Part shown: piece by piece, positions 15,641 to 24,421 of the stretch | How the letters are laid out: every line of letters begins with the position of its first letter | How positions within the stretch are numbered: position 1 is the first letter of the stretch | Origin: Candidatus Pacearchaeota archaeon | GTDB taxonomy: Archaea > Nanobdellota > Nanobdellia > Pacearchaeales > GW2011-AR1 | Direction: 5' to 3' | Assembly (NCBI GenBank): GCA_017608305.1 | Contig: JAFCGC010000010.1 | Span: 1 to 39,299 of the forward strand | DNA: 39,299 bases | Translations under genes and position numbers: made by a program | The notes under the pieces: model-generated | What the model was told of the DNA's origin: nothing | Seen by the model: the letters and a program-made list of their open reading frames with translations, nothing else | Database searches by the model: none

Positions 15641-16444
15641 TTAACCATATCCCGGAGGCCATGCAAAACTCCTTGATGCAAATTGAAATTTATTTAAATT
15701 ATTTCTATCAGTTAAAATATAAATTATACTCCCTTCTGTTTGTTTTAATTTTTCAACCTTTAAATCATGATAAGCATTCATGTAAAGAGTTGTTTCAGCA
15801 TCACCATAATTTGCTTCCCAATTTAAAATACTGTTAGCAATACTGACTAATTCATAAATATTATTGTTAACAATCACATCAAAAGAATCATGTGTTTCTG
15901 TATTTTCTTTTGACAAAGTCATTGGATAATTTAGTTTAACAAGAATTCTTTTTGGAATCAATTCAACTTTAATATCCCCTTGTTTTAAATTAACTTGGTA
16001 ATTTCTATTTTCATAACTTTCTTTTAAAGAATTTAAACACTCTTTGGCTTTTTTCTGAATATTGTTTTTAATTTCTTCTTCTATGTGATTGTCTAAGAGA
16101 GGTTGTTGCATTACACAAGCTTTGTGATATTCATTAGTATAGCAAAGATATTCTATTCTTTTTCCATTATACATAATATAGTGTGGAGGGTTTATACTTC
16201 CTCCTTGAAGGGCTAATTCTTCTATACTGTTCTTAATATCTGGTTCAAGACAATCTTGAAGATATGCAGAAGGATTTTTAGTCTCTACTCCTATTGTTGA
16301 TTTTATTTCTGGATAAAACATATAAATCAAAATTCCAAGAGCAACAATTACAATTGCAATTATGATAAAAATTGTTACTTGTCCCTCTTTGTTTTGACCA
16401 ATTTTGGGCAAAGCAGACCGAATTTGTGAGAGTCTTTTGCTCAT
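15641..16444 (-). CDS. Pilin-like protein, module copy 2
   Basis: 267 residues. A 24-residue head ends NKEGQVTIFIIIAIVIVALG, a class III signal with cleavage expected between Gly and Gln. The extracellular domain has paired cysteines (QDCLEPD, YLCYTNEYHKAC and KECLNS) and the end FASRSFAWPPGYG. It is a clear paralogue of the protein at 20216-21004: the same GQVTIFIII, the CLE, LCY and C..Q.P segments, and the PPG end. Each copy immediately precedes a cysteine-rich protein, suggesting the two act as a pair. The family is unnamed as far as I know. The spacing to the next gene is 50 bp. Confidence 0.78.
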   Translation of the reverse strand: MSKRLSQIRSALPKIGQNKEGQVTIFIIIAIVIVALGILIYMFYPEIKSTIGVETKNPSAYLQDCLEPDIKNSIEELALQGGSINPPHYIMYNGKRIEYLCYTNEYHKACVMQQPLLDNHIEEEIKNNIQKKAKECLNSLKESYENRNYQVNLKQGDIKVELIPKRILVKLNYPMTLSKENTETHDSFDVIVNNNIYELVSIANSILNWEANYGDAETTLYMNAYHDLKVEKLKQTEGSIIYILTDRNNLNKFQFASRSFAWPPGYG

Positions 16445-16479
16445 ATTTATTCTATGTTTTTCTAATTTATAAATTTACT

Positions 16480-19400
16480 TTATGTTGAAGGTTTTATGAT
16501 GATTGCACAATCTGAATTTACATTATCCCAAGCATCTCCACATTTTACATAATAGGTTTTTTTAGTATTCCAATCTGCAAAATGTTCATTTGAAAAACCA
16601 ATAGTCATTTTTGTTGAATTTTCAAAATTAAATGGATTACATCTATCATAATCATTATAATAACATTGAGCTAATTCATCTGTAATTAGTTTTAATTCCC
16701 CCAAATAATTATAAGCCCTAACAATTCTTGGGCCTGTGAAATCAACTTCTATTGTAAAACTTATATCCTTGTAAACAGTATTTCCTGCTTTGTCTTCACA
16801 TTTAATTGGAAAATTATAATTTCCAGCCATTTTATCTGCGAGAAATTGTGTGTGGATATTTGAATTTGTTTCTTGTAAGGGAACATTTAAATCTCTTGTC
16901 CAATAACAAATAGCCTCACCATTATCTGCTCCTCCAGAAGTTTCAACACTCATTTCAACAGAAACAGGTTCAAAACCTTCTTTAATAGTTTCCCCCATAT
17001 TAATTGATTGGGTTTCATATTTGATTTCCACAGAATCTATGGATAATTCACTTTCTGATACATGTAATGTATAAGGAAAATCATCTTTGTTTTTGTTTCT
17101 ATTCAAATCTTCTGATTCCCATGGCTTGTCTTTACATTTTATATAAAAATTATTTTCTCCTTGAAATAAATCTGTGAGAGTTGTATTACAAGGCCATCCA
17201 AAATCTTCTTGATCATCTAATTGGATTTTACACCCAAAACTATAAGGCATAGCATTATAATCTGTTCCAGCAACCAAATCATATTTACATTCTGCAGGCT
17301 CATTTATCCACATTTTAAAATCTGTTTCTGTTTCTCCATATTTTAAATAATCATTATTTTTTGGTTTAAACACAGTTAAAGAATGATCAACTACTGTTTC
17401 ATCTGGTCCATCGTGCAAGCAAAAATTAACTATATATTCATCAATATTAAAATTCGCAGGTTTTTGACCATCTTTACATCTTACATATATTTTTACATCT
17501 CCAAAAAATCCATCCTTAACATTTCCTTCAACATCATAAGGATCTAAACTATCTACACTAATTCCTTTAATTTCAAAACTATGATTTATTGTGAATAGAT
17601 TTTCTTCAAGAGGAAAGTTTTCAACCATTTCTTCATAATCTGGACTTGAAGGCCTTTCAAAACTAAATTTACATTGTGCAGCTTCATTTGTATTGAGAGT
17701 AAATTTAAGTTTTGTAAATTCTTGAACACATCCTCCCCCTTGTTTTGTTATTTTAACACTTTTTGTTTGCTTGTTTGTAAAATCATATCCAGGAGTTAAA
17801 ATGTTTCCAGGAATAATTATTGGAGGATCTGTTTCATATTCCATTGCCTCACAAATTGGATGATCTGTATTTTCATTTAAAATTTCACAAGTTTGTCCCA
17901 AGCTTTCACATTTATATCTTGTACAAGGAAAAAGATCATTTTCATGGCATCTAGAACAATCTTCTCCTCCTCCAGGTGCTGTCCAAGCAAGGCATTTAAA
18001 TGAAACCTTGTATTCTTTTGTTTCTGCTCCCCCTAAAATAAATGAAAAAAGAAAAGTAAGTGCCACCAATACAATTGCAGGAGTCCAAGATCCAAAAATT
18101 CCTATTTTTGCTAAAATTGCAAAAGCCCCACTAGCTCCTCCTGTTAAAGTTATGACTGTCGCAGCAACAGGATCTGCAACCCCAAACCATTGCGCAAGCT
18201 TATGTCCAACAAACATTCCTATTGCAGCACCTAATGCAGCTGTTCCAATAGCCCCAATAGTTATTGCAACTGAACCAGGAGCAGAACCTGTTCCAAAAAT
18301 TGCTGCACTTTTCATCATTATTGTATTTGTTCCTATTACTGTGCTAGTTATTGAAGGAGTAATAATGCTCAAAGCTCCAATCAAAGTTCCTGTTCCACCA
18401 ACAATTTTTCCTAGAAGTTTAAGAGCTTTTTTATTTCCATACTCTAAATCACTTGGTCCTGCACTAGTGGATCCTGCTTCCCAGATAAAACCTTGCCGAT
18501 TTATGTTTTGGGGTTTTACAAATTGTCCTTCTACAGAATCTGCATATTTTTCAAAACCTCCTAATTGAACTTTTTCAAAACTTTTTGCAAAGTATTTTCC
18601 ATTTTCACAATAACCAGAACGAGCACATTTGAAAAATAATTGATTTTTAAAAATCATAAAAATAGTTGTTGGAATCTCAATACCCTTAAAAGGATCTATT
18701 AGTTTGTTTCCTTCACAATATTCTTGGCATTTTGTTTCTTGAATTTTATTAAATAATTCAAAAATAGAAGTGGATTTTTTTTCATGTTCTACTTTAATAT
18801 TGTTTGTGCCTTCACCAATATAATTTACATAGCTTCCACAATCTCCTAAAGAAACACATAAATTATTCATTTTTTCTGCAAAAACTGGTTTTTCACAATT
18901 ACAATTTGCTTCACAATCCCAATCATCAAGCCTATTTTTTTTCAAATAAGTAACAATACATTCTTGGTTTGCTATTGCACAAAGACTATCGTCTATTTCA
19001 TCTCTTAAATTAGCTCCTTTTGGATAAGCAGGAACACAAGTTTTAAATTGAAAATATTGATCAACATAAACATCTTCAACTTTACAGTGAGAATTAGCTT
19101 GACAAGAATTTATGTTTTCTTGATTATCAACTAATTTTGCATTTTCTCCTTCTCCTTGAACTTCTTGTAAAGGCCCATAACCCATACATCTACTTGCTTC
19201 ATTTACAACACACGATGCTGTTGAAAATTTTTTATTTCCTTCTTTTATAACATGTTCACTGCAAATAAAATTTCTTTGTTCCCCACATCGATCTATTTCA
19301 AATTCTCCATTAAGGCAATGAGCTAGCCAGTGTTCACTTCCAACCACATCTTTTCCATCCCCAATAAATCCTTCATAAACACACCAACTTTCTCCATTAA

Positions 19401-20214
19401 GATAGGTTTTTCCATTATATTCACAACTTAGATCCTTACAAATAGGATTTCCATCAATTAATTCACAAGCACTTTTTCCCTGTGTACATTTTTTATAAAT
19501 AGATTCTTTATTATTGTAGTTATCAAAATTATAAATATGAATTTCCCCATTTGCACAACCTTGATGATGGCCTTTTTCATAACCTGTTTCTAAAATAGGA
19601 TTAGAACAAAAAATATCTTTGTAAAAACTTCCCCCTTCTCGAATACATTGTTTTTTAGTTTTAAATCTGCAGGCATTTTCTTCATAAACACAAGCTCCTT
19701 CTTGTTCTCCTGATCCTAAACTTATGCATTCATATTCTGTTTCAATATCCCTAAAATCTTTATCTATTCCTTTTACTTGAGAAAGATATTCACATTCTTT
19801 TTCATTTTTAAATTTAAATTTATTTCCTAGGACACAACATCCTTTTTGGCATTCTTGGATTAAACAATCACTGCCTTGTTTCCAAACCCCACCTCTTTCT
19901 TCACAGATTTTTCTTGGAACCCCTAAATCACAACTTCCTTGAATTTCATCAATACAACATCCTTTTTTGCAATTATTTGTATATTCACATGTTGTTTCTG
20001 CTAGAGCAACAGCACATTCCTCTGGATTGGTAGATAAAACATCCTGGCAGGTTTCAGGGCAACAATTCATAGGTGGAATTTCTTCATCAGCAGAAACAAT
20101 CCCTATTTGTTCAATTGTGAATAATTTGATTAAATAACTATTTGAGGGAGCCAAGCTCATTACTAATAAAAGTTGCACAAAAACTAAAACCAAAATACCA
20201 ATACTTTTTTTCAT
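16480..20214 (-). CDS. Large cysteine-rich surface protein (fused form of module)
   Basis: 1244 residues. Signal peptide (1-41), then a cysteine-rich region (about 50-540) with repeated CC motifs, DLSCEYNG at ~262 and LCVSLGDCG at ~452. A hydrophobic, Gly/Ala/Ile-rich stretch (about 600-730) has several possible membrane segments. A second cysteine region starts with SFKCLAW at ~738 and leads into Ig-like domains ending RAYNYLGELKLITDELAQC. The first half matches the 559-residue gene and the second half the 747-residue gene, so this is the fused version. It follows the pilin-like gene by one base and is translated with it. Architecture suggests a membrane-embedded surface assembly; function unknown. 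Confidence 0.8.
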   Translation of the reverse strand: MKKSIGILVLVFVQLLLVMSLAPSNSYLIKLFTIEQIGIVSADEEIPPMNCCPETCQDVLSTNPEECAVALAETTCEYTNNCKKGCCIDEIQGSCDLGVPRKICEERGGVWKQGSDCLIQECQKGCCVLGNKFKFKNEKECEYLSQVKGIDKDFRDIETEYECISLGSGEQEGACVYEENACRFKTKKQCIREGGSFYKDIFCSNPILETGYEKGHHQGCANGEIHIYNFDNYNNKESIYKKCTQGKSACELIDGNPICKDLSCEYNGKTYLNGESWCVYEGFIGDGKDVVGSEHWLAHCLNGEFEIDRCGEQRNFICSEHVIKEGNKKFSTASCVVNEASRCMGYGPLQEVQGEGENAKLVDNQENINSCQANSHCKVEDVYVDQYFQFKTCVPAYPKGANLRDEIDDSLCAIANQECIVTYLKKNRLDDWDCEANCNCEKPVFAEKMNNLCVSLGDCGSYVNYIGEGTNNIKVEHEKKSTSIFELFNKIQETKCQEYCEGNKLIDPFKGIEIPTTIFMIFKNQLFFKCARSGYCENGKYFAKSFEKVQLGGFEKYADSVEGQFVKPQNINRQGFIWEAGSTSAGPSDLEYGNKKALKLLGKIVGGTGTLIGALSIITPSITSTVIGTNTIMMKSAAIFGTGSAPGSVAITIGAIGTAALGAAIGMFVGHKLAQWFGVADPVAATVITLTGGASGAFAILAKIGIFGSWTPAIVLVALTFLFSFILGGAETKEYKVSFKCLAWTAPGGGEDCSRCHENDLFPCTRYKCESLGQTCEILNENTDHPICEAMEYETDPPIIIPGNILTPGYDFTNKQTKSVKITKQGGGCVQEFTKLKFTLNTNEAAQCKFSFERPSSPDYEEMVENFPLEENLFTINHSFEIKGISVDSLDPYDVEGNVKDGFFGDVKIYVRCKDGQKPANFNIDEYIVNFCLHDGPDETVVDHSLTVFKPKNNDYLKYGETETDFKMWINEPAECKYDLVAGTDYNAMPYSFGCKIQLDDQEDFGWPCNTTLTDLFQGENNFYIKCKDKPWESEDLNRNKNKDDFPYTLHVSESELSIDSVEIKYETQSINMGETIKEGFEPVSVEMSVETSGGADNGEAICYWTRDLNVPLQETNSNIHTQFLADKMAGNYNFPIKCEDKAGNTVYKDISFTIEVDFTGPRIVRAYNYLGELKLITDELAQCYYNDYDRCNPFNFENSTKMTIGFSNEHFADWNTKKTYYVKCGDAWDNVNSDCAIIIKPST

Positions 20215-20215
20215 T

Positions 20216-21004
20216 TTAAAATCCTGGAGGAATTACACACCCTCTTATAGCAAATCTAAATTTAGTTGAACTATCTTCATGTTTTAAAGTATAAATTATA
20301 GAAGAATCACTTGTTCTGTGTTTGTCTATGCTCCATTCAGGATAAAGTAACATATATCCTACATATTCAAAATGACAAAATCTTGCTTCTTGATTAACAA
20401 CTTCTTGAGCAAGATCTATTAGCCCGTAGAGTTTACTAGGAAAACTAATTTTAAACTCATTTTGTTTTGTGGTTTCTCCATGGTTTGTAAGAGAAATTTC
20501 AGCATTAATATCAATTTCTATTTTATTTGGGTCTAATCTAAGGTCAAAATTTCTATATCTTGAATCAACTACTTCCCATTGATTTTCTAAACTTTTTCCT
20601 AATTCAGTAAAACATTCTTCAACTTCTTGAGAAATATAGTCTTTCATTTGGCCCTCTACATGTTGCATTAACATTGGTTCTTGATTTATACAAGGATAAT
20701 AATAGTTTTTATTATAACATAAATAAGAAATATCTTTGTAGATTCCTTCTTGCTCAAATTTAAATGTTTTGTAAAGCTCAGGTTCTGAAGTTCCTCCTTG
20801 GATTGCAATGTTTTTTTCAGCCTCTTTTATTTTGTCTTCTAGACATATTGTTAAAAAACTAGGTGAATTTGTTTTTTTTGAACTACCCCCCATTGAAGAA
20901 GGCAAGTCACTTCTAAAAAATATAAATAATAAAGCAATTCCAACTATAATCACCCCAATGATTATGAAAATTGTAACCTGTCCTTTCAAATTTTTATTTA
21001 TCAT
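20216..21004 (-). CDS. Pilin-like protein, module copy 1
   Basis: 262 residues beginning MINKNLKGQVTIFIIIGVII, a class III signal cut between Gly8 and Gln9, followed by one hydrophobic helix. The extracellular domain contains TICLEDKIKEAEKNIAIQGG, LCYNKNYYYPC, EECFTELGK and the ending RGCVIPPGF. It is a paralogue of the protein at 15641. Its ATG overlaps the TGA of a 47-codon upstream gene (ATGA), and its stop is one base from the large cysteine-rich gene, so the three form a tight operon. It could be a minor pilin that anchors the cysteine-rich partner (inference). Confidence 0.78.
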   Translation of the reverse strand: MINKNLKGQVTIFIIIGVIIVGIALLFIFFRSDLPSSMGGSSKKTNSPSFLTICLEDKIKEAEKNIAIQGGTSEPELYKTFKFEQEGIYKDISYLCYNKNYYYPCINQEPMLMQHVEGQMKDYISQEVEECFTELGKSLENQWEVVDSRYRNFDLRLDPNKIEIDINAEISLTNHGETTKQNEFKISFPSKLYGLIDLAQEVVNQEARFCHFEYVGYMLLYPEWSIDKHRTSDSSIIYTLKHEDSSTKFRFAIRGCVIPPGF

Positions 21005-21144
21005 TTTTTGTTCCTCTGTTTTTTTAATAATTCAATTAATGCTTTATTTAAAGAAATAGAACGAGGAATAGTGTTTTTCCATTTTTCCCAAATCTCTTCT
21101 GGAATTTCTAGTAGAAACTTCTTAATCACCCTCTTTTTGCCCAT
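21001..21144 (-). CDS. Small ribbon-helix-helix-like protein heading the surface operon
   Basis: 47 residues, beginning MGKKRVIKKFLLEIPEEIWE. The order is a basic strand ending FLLEIP, helix EEIWEKWKNTI and helix SLNKALIELLKKQ, which fits a ribbon-helix-helix DNA-binding protein of the Arc/CopG type, at the short end of that family. The TGA overlaps the ATG of the pilin-like gene. Palindromes lie in its promoter directly upstream, as expected for an autoregulator. It could instead be a small structural peptide; the fold is inferred from pattern only. Confidence 0.6.
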   Translation of the reverse strand: MGKKRVIKKFLLEIPEEIWEKWKNTIPRSISLNKALIELLKKQRNKK

Positions 21145-21202
21145 TTACTAAGTAATGCTTATCTTTTATTACTATTAGTAAATATTACTTATTATTTAAA
21201 TG
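21145..21202 (-). promoter_or_regulatory. Promoter and palindromic operator candidates of the surface operon
   Basis: TTACTATTAGTAA (21169-21181) is a 6+1+6 palindrome and TTACTAAGTAA (21145-21155) is a near copy touching the ATG. A further TTACTTATTA lies beside them. A TATA-like CATTTAAATAAT on this strand (21191-21202) places the start site near 21170, within the palindrome. Binding there would block transcription, consistent with autoregulation by the ribbon-helix-helix-like product. Confidence 0.55.
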
Positions 21203-21344
21203 TTTTGAAAAATAGGGGAAATAAAATAATAATTACCTGATTGTTTAGTTAGTTTTTTAAATAGTATTCTGTTTAGATTCAGTATTGGGAAAGAGGGATT
21301 ATCTATGGTGGAGAAAAGAATCCCAAAATAGATTGCACAACAAA

Positions 21345-21923
21345 ATGAAAGAGCCAAAGATCTTGAAAACAACTTCTAATCAGGACGTGTTGCACAATAT
21401 TGTCAGAATAGTTTATGCTATTTTCCTTGTGCTAATTTTTCTCTTTTATGTCATAGAAAATGAATCTCCAGGCCTTAATGTATTCACCAATATTCTAGGA
21501 GAATGGCTAGGAATGCTATGGGCATTGCTTATTCCTCTTGTTATCCCTTTTAAAAAACTTAAGTGGAGACTTGTCACCTTTTTTCCACTAGTAATAATTG
21601 GGATGTTTATTGCAGAAAAGATTAAAGTATATCATGATTTTGAGGGACTCATTCTAATTTTCTACGCTATTATTTTTCTTATTTTCATTATAATTAGTCA
21701 TTTTTTATTTAGATTTCTTAAAAAATGGAATACTAAAAAATTAAACTGGACTATTCTTATTGTATTGATTTTAGCCATAACTTTTATGTTTATTCCAATT
21801 TACTCTGGTTTAATTGAAGCAAAACAGTATGCAGAATATGCAGCAGAATCTATTGCAAAGCTTAACTCCTCTTTTCAAAAACAAAAAACCAGAGGATTAT
21901 TTAATCTTCAGTTTCAACCCTAG
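21345..21923 (+). CDS. Multi-pass membrane protein, unknown function
   Basis: 192 residues from the ATG at 21345; an in-frame TTG at 21285 would add 20 polar residues and is less likely. There are about four hydrophobic segments (VRIVYAIFLVLIFLFYVI, LGMLWALLIPLVIPF, LVTFFPLVIIGMFIA and two close ones after residue 105), a basic loop FRFLKKWNTKKLNW, and a soluble end. No motif was recognised. It is divergent from the surface operon, sharing the control region 21145-21344, and its last 23 bp overlap the end of PCNA on the other strand. A TATA-like TTTTTTAAATAG lies at about 21250-21261. Confidence 0.65.
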   Translation: MKEPKILKTTSNQDVLHNIVRIVYAIFLVLIFLFYVIENESPGLNVFTNILGEWLGMLWALLIPLVIPFKKLKWRLVTFFPLVIIGMFIAEKIKVYHDFEGLILIFYAIIFLIFIIISHFLFRFLKKWNTKKLNWTILIVLILAITFMFIPIYSGLIEAKQYAEYAAESIAKLNSSFQKQKTRGLFNLQFQP

Positions 21924-22626
21924 GAGCTAGAATAAAGTTTAACTCAATTCCTGGAGTTTTAATATTCATCTTTAAAGGATGATCATTTGCAAAATTTAAA
22001 ACTGTTTTTTCACAGAGTTTTGAAGCCTTGATAAATTTTATTAAATATTCTAAACTATATTTAGACCTACAGTTTTCTGCTTGAATACTTGCTTCATCCC
22101 CTGAAAATTCAGATCTAGCAGAATTTAAACTCCTAGCTTCAATTATAAATTTGTTTTCTTCAATAACAAAAGAACAAGCATCAGCAACAACAGAACAATC
22201 CTCTACTGAATCTATAAGGTCAACAGAATTTAATTCAACTCGTGAACTAAAATCTAAATTTGGCATTTCTTTATCTTCAGATTCTATCTCAATCAGATTA
22301 AGACTAAAATTTCTCTTTATTCTATCTTGAATTAATATATTTAAGAGATTGTCTCTTTTTTCTAGAATCAAAGAACTTCCAGAGCCACATCTTTTTAAAA
22401 TTCTTTTTAGGCTATCTAAATTAATTCCTAATACTTCTGGATCTGTTTCAAATTGGGAAAAAGCACTTTTAGGAGCTTTGAACTCGACCATAGCAACATT
22501 TGCAGGATCTATTGCAGTTATTGATAGCCCATACTCACTAACTTTAATTCTCACCTCTGTAACCAACTCTGAAATAATATCTACAGCCTTAGATAATAGA
22601 GTCGGATTTTCTAGTTTTAACAACAT
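21901..22626 (-). CDS. pcn: DNA polymerase sliding clamp (PCNA)
   Basis: 241 residues from the ATG at 22626; the TTG three codons earlier is rejected. This is the ring-forming clamp that tethers DNA polymerase, FEN1 and ligase. Signs include ENPTLLSKAVDIISELVTEV at the start, SEYGLSITAIDPANVAMVEF, the DLIDSVEDCSVVADACSF second-domain entry, and the C-terminal LNFILAPRVETED, where the strand before the tail docks partner PIP boxes. Length is normal for a homotrimeric archaeal clamp. It is transcribed divergently from the primase operon, which groups replication genes here. Confidence 0.96.
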   Translation of the reverse strand: MLLKLENPTLLSKAVDIISELVTEVRIKVSEYGLSITAIDPANVAMVEFKAPKSAFSQFETDPEVLGINLDSLKRILKRCGSGSSLILEKRDNLLNILIQDRIKRNFSLNLIEIESEDKEMPNLDFSSRVELNSVDLIDSVEDCSVVADACSFVIEENKFIIEARSLNSARSEFSGDEASIQAENCRSKYSLEYLIKFIKASKLCEKTVLNFANDHPLKMNIKTPGIELNFILAPRVETED

Positions 22627-22711
22627 ATTTACCAAAACACCATTTATCTTTTAAGCATTATTATGATTAAGTATAGGGTATTTATTTAAACTTTGCCTAA
22701 TTGATTGTAAA

Positions 22712-23116
22712 ATGTTAAATCAAATAAAAATAAAAACAAATCAGAGACAAGAAGTAATAAATATAACCGGGAAAGTTAAAGAAATTGTTAAAAAATCTGA
22801 AATTGAAAAAGGAATTTGTGTGGTTTATATACCCCACACAACAGCAGGAATTTTAATAAATGAAAATCCTGATTCTGGAGTTCGTGAAGATATTCCAACA
22901 GTTCTTGAGAGGCTAATTCCAAGTAAGGGCGAATACAAGCATAATTGTATTGATGATAATGCTCATGCCCATGTAAAAGCCACTCTTATTGGTCCAAATG
23001 AAACAATAATTATTGAACAAGGAAAATTAGTTCTTGGAACTTATCAATCTATTGCGTTAGCTGAATTTGATGGCCCCAGGACAAGAACAGTTTATGTTAA
23101 AATAATCAAGGAATAA
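22712..23116 (+). CDS. yjbQ: YjbQ (UPF0047) family protein
   Basis: 134 residues, the normal length for this small beta-barrel family. The conserved VYIPHTTAGILINENPD, HNCIDDNAHAHVKA and GTYQSIALAEFDGPRTRTV blocks are all present, including the histidines thought to bind metal. Relatives have been linked to thiamine phosphate synthase activity, but the physiological role is not settled. It leads the operon with primase, whose ATG follows the stop by one base. A TATA-like TATTTATTTAAAC lies about 20-30 bp upstream of the ATG. Confidence 0.93.
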   Translation: MLNQIKIKTNQRQEVINITGKVKEIVKKSEIEKGICVVYIPHTTAGILINENPDSGVREDIPTVLERLIPSKGEYKHNCIDDNAHAHVKATLIGPNETIIIEQGKLVLGTYQSIALAEFDGPRTRTVYVKIIKE

Positions 23117-23117
23117 A

Positions 23118-24410
23118 ATGGGAAATGGAATTTCACATAAAGAAACACGCATACGAAATTTAACTAACTTATATTATTCTAGACCTGAAATACAAAAAAT
23201 CATTTTTGAGTTTTCAGAAAACAGAGAAATTTCACCAAGATATTTTGAAGGATTTGGGAAAAGACCTGATTCTTTTCAATATGTAGGAGATATTTTTCAG
23301 TTAGTAAAAAAAGGTGCAACGAGTTTTCATTGTTCTGAAGAACTTTGGGAAGATCCTCTTAAAATTTCCACAGAAATGAATGAAGAACAAGCAAATAAAT
23401 TAAGAATCGGGTGGGACTTGGTGATTGATATTGATAGTAAATATATTGATTATAGTAAAATTTCTGCCGAAATAATAATTGATATGTTGAAATTTCATGG
23501 GATTAAAAATATTGGAATTAAATTTAGTGGAAGTAAGGGATTTCACATAATTGTTCCTTGGAAGGCTTTTCCTAAAGTGATCAATGATGTACAAACATCT
23601 GATAAATTTCCTGAATGGGCAAGAATTTTGACTAATTATCTCACAGAACAAACAAAAAATAAATTAATTGAAAGAGTTTCAAGTCTGACAAAACCGAGTA
23701 AATATATTAAGGATTTTCAAGCACCAAAAGAAGTAATGCCTGACCTTATTCTTGTTTCTCCAAGGCATTTGTTTAGGGCCCCATATAGTCTTCATGAAAA
23801 AACAGCTCTAGCAAGTATTGTTTTAGATCAAGATCAAATAGCGAATTTTGAACTAAAAGATGCAGATCCAATGAAAATAACTCAAATAAAAAATTTTATG
23901 CCAGATTCAATAGAAGGAGAAGCAAAAGAATTACTCATGCAGGCTCTTGATTGGTATAATCAAAATAATCCTGAACAAGAAAAAACCAAAAAATCAGGAG
24001 AATTTAAACCAATTAAACTTTCAAATTTATCTGAGCAAAATTTTCCTCCTTGCGTGAAAAATATTTTAAAAGGAATTTCAGATGGAAGAAAAAGAGCTTT
24101 ATTTGTTTTAATTAATTTATTTCGTTCTGTTGGAATGGATAGAGAGGAATTAGAAAAAAGAATAGAAGATTGGAATAAAAAAAATGAAGTGCCTATAAAA
24201 CAAGGTTACATAAAAAGCCAGCTTAGTTGGAGTTTTAGAAAAACCCCAATTCTCCCTCAAAATTGTAAAGAATTTTATAAGGGGATAGGAGTTTGTGACC
24301 CAGATACCTTATGCAGCAAAATAAAAAATCCTGTAAATTATGTTGTGAGAAAATCCTTTAATGGAAACATAAAGCAGAAAACTAAAGATAATTTTAAAAA
24401 CAAGTCTTGA
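23118..24410 (+). CDS. priS: DNA primase, PriS fused to a PriL-type iron-sulfur domain
   Basis: 430 residues. It makes RNA/DNA primers for replication. The catalytic part shows the DID metal site (Asp104, Asp106 in LVIDIDSK), SGSKGFHIIVPW (137-148) and the RHLFRAPYSLHEKT block (216-229). After ~300 residues comes a second domain with FPPCVKNIL (Cys312), QNCKEF (Cys383), GVCDPD (Cys393) and TLCSKI (Cys399). These four cysteines are spaced like the 4Fe-4S ligands of the large subunit PriL. Normally the two subunits are separate; a one-chain primase of this kind is known from Nanoarchaeum, which supports the DPANN placement. Confidence 0.92.
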   Translation: MGNGISHKETRIRNLTNLYYSRPEIQKIIFEFSENREISPRYFEGFGKRPDSFQYVGDIFQLVKKGATSFHCSEELWEDPLKISTEMNEEQANKLRIGWDLVIDIDSKYIDYSKISAEIIIDMLKFHGIKNIGIKFSGSKGFHIIVPWKAFPKVINDVQTSDKFPEWARILTNYLTEQTKNKLIERVSSLTKPSKYIKDFQAPKEVMPDLILVSPRHLFRAPYSLHEKTALASIVLDQDQIANFELKDADPMKITQIKNFMPDSIEGEAKELLMQALDWYNQNNPEQEKTKKSGEFKPIKLSNLSEQNFPPCVKNILKGISDGRKRALFVLINLFRSVGMDREELEKRIEDWNKKNEVPIKQGYIKSQLSWSFRKTPILPQNCKEFYKGIGVCDPDTLCSKIKNPVNYVVRKSFNGNIKQKTKDNFKNKS

Positions 24411-24421
24411 TTAATTATATA

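Noticed and set aside
18008-18568. A rightward 186-codon frame rich in Pro, Ala and Ile
   Set aside because: It is antisense to the Gly/Ala-rich hydrophobic region of the 1244-residue protein, which explains its composition.
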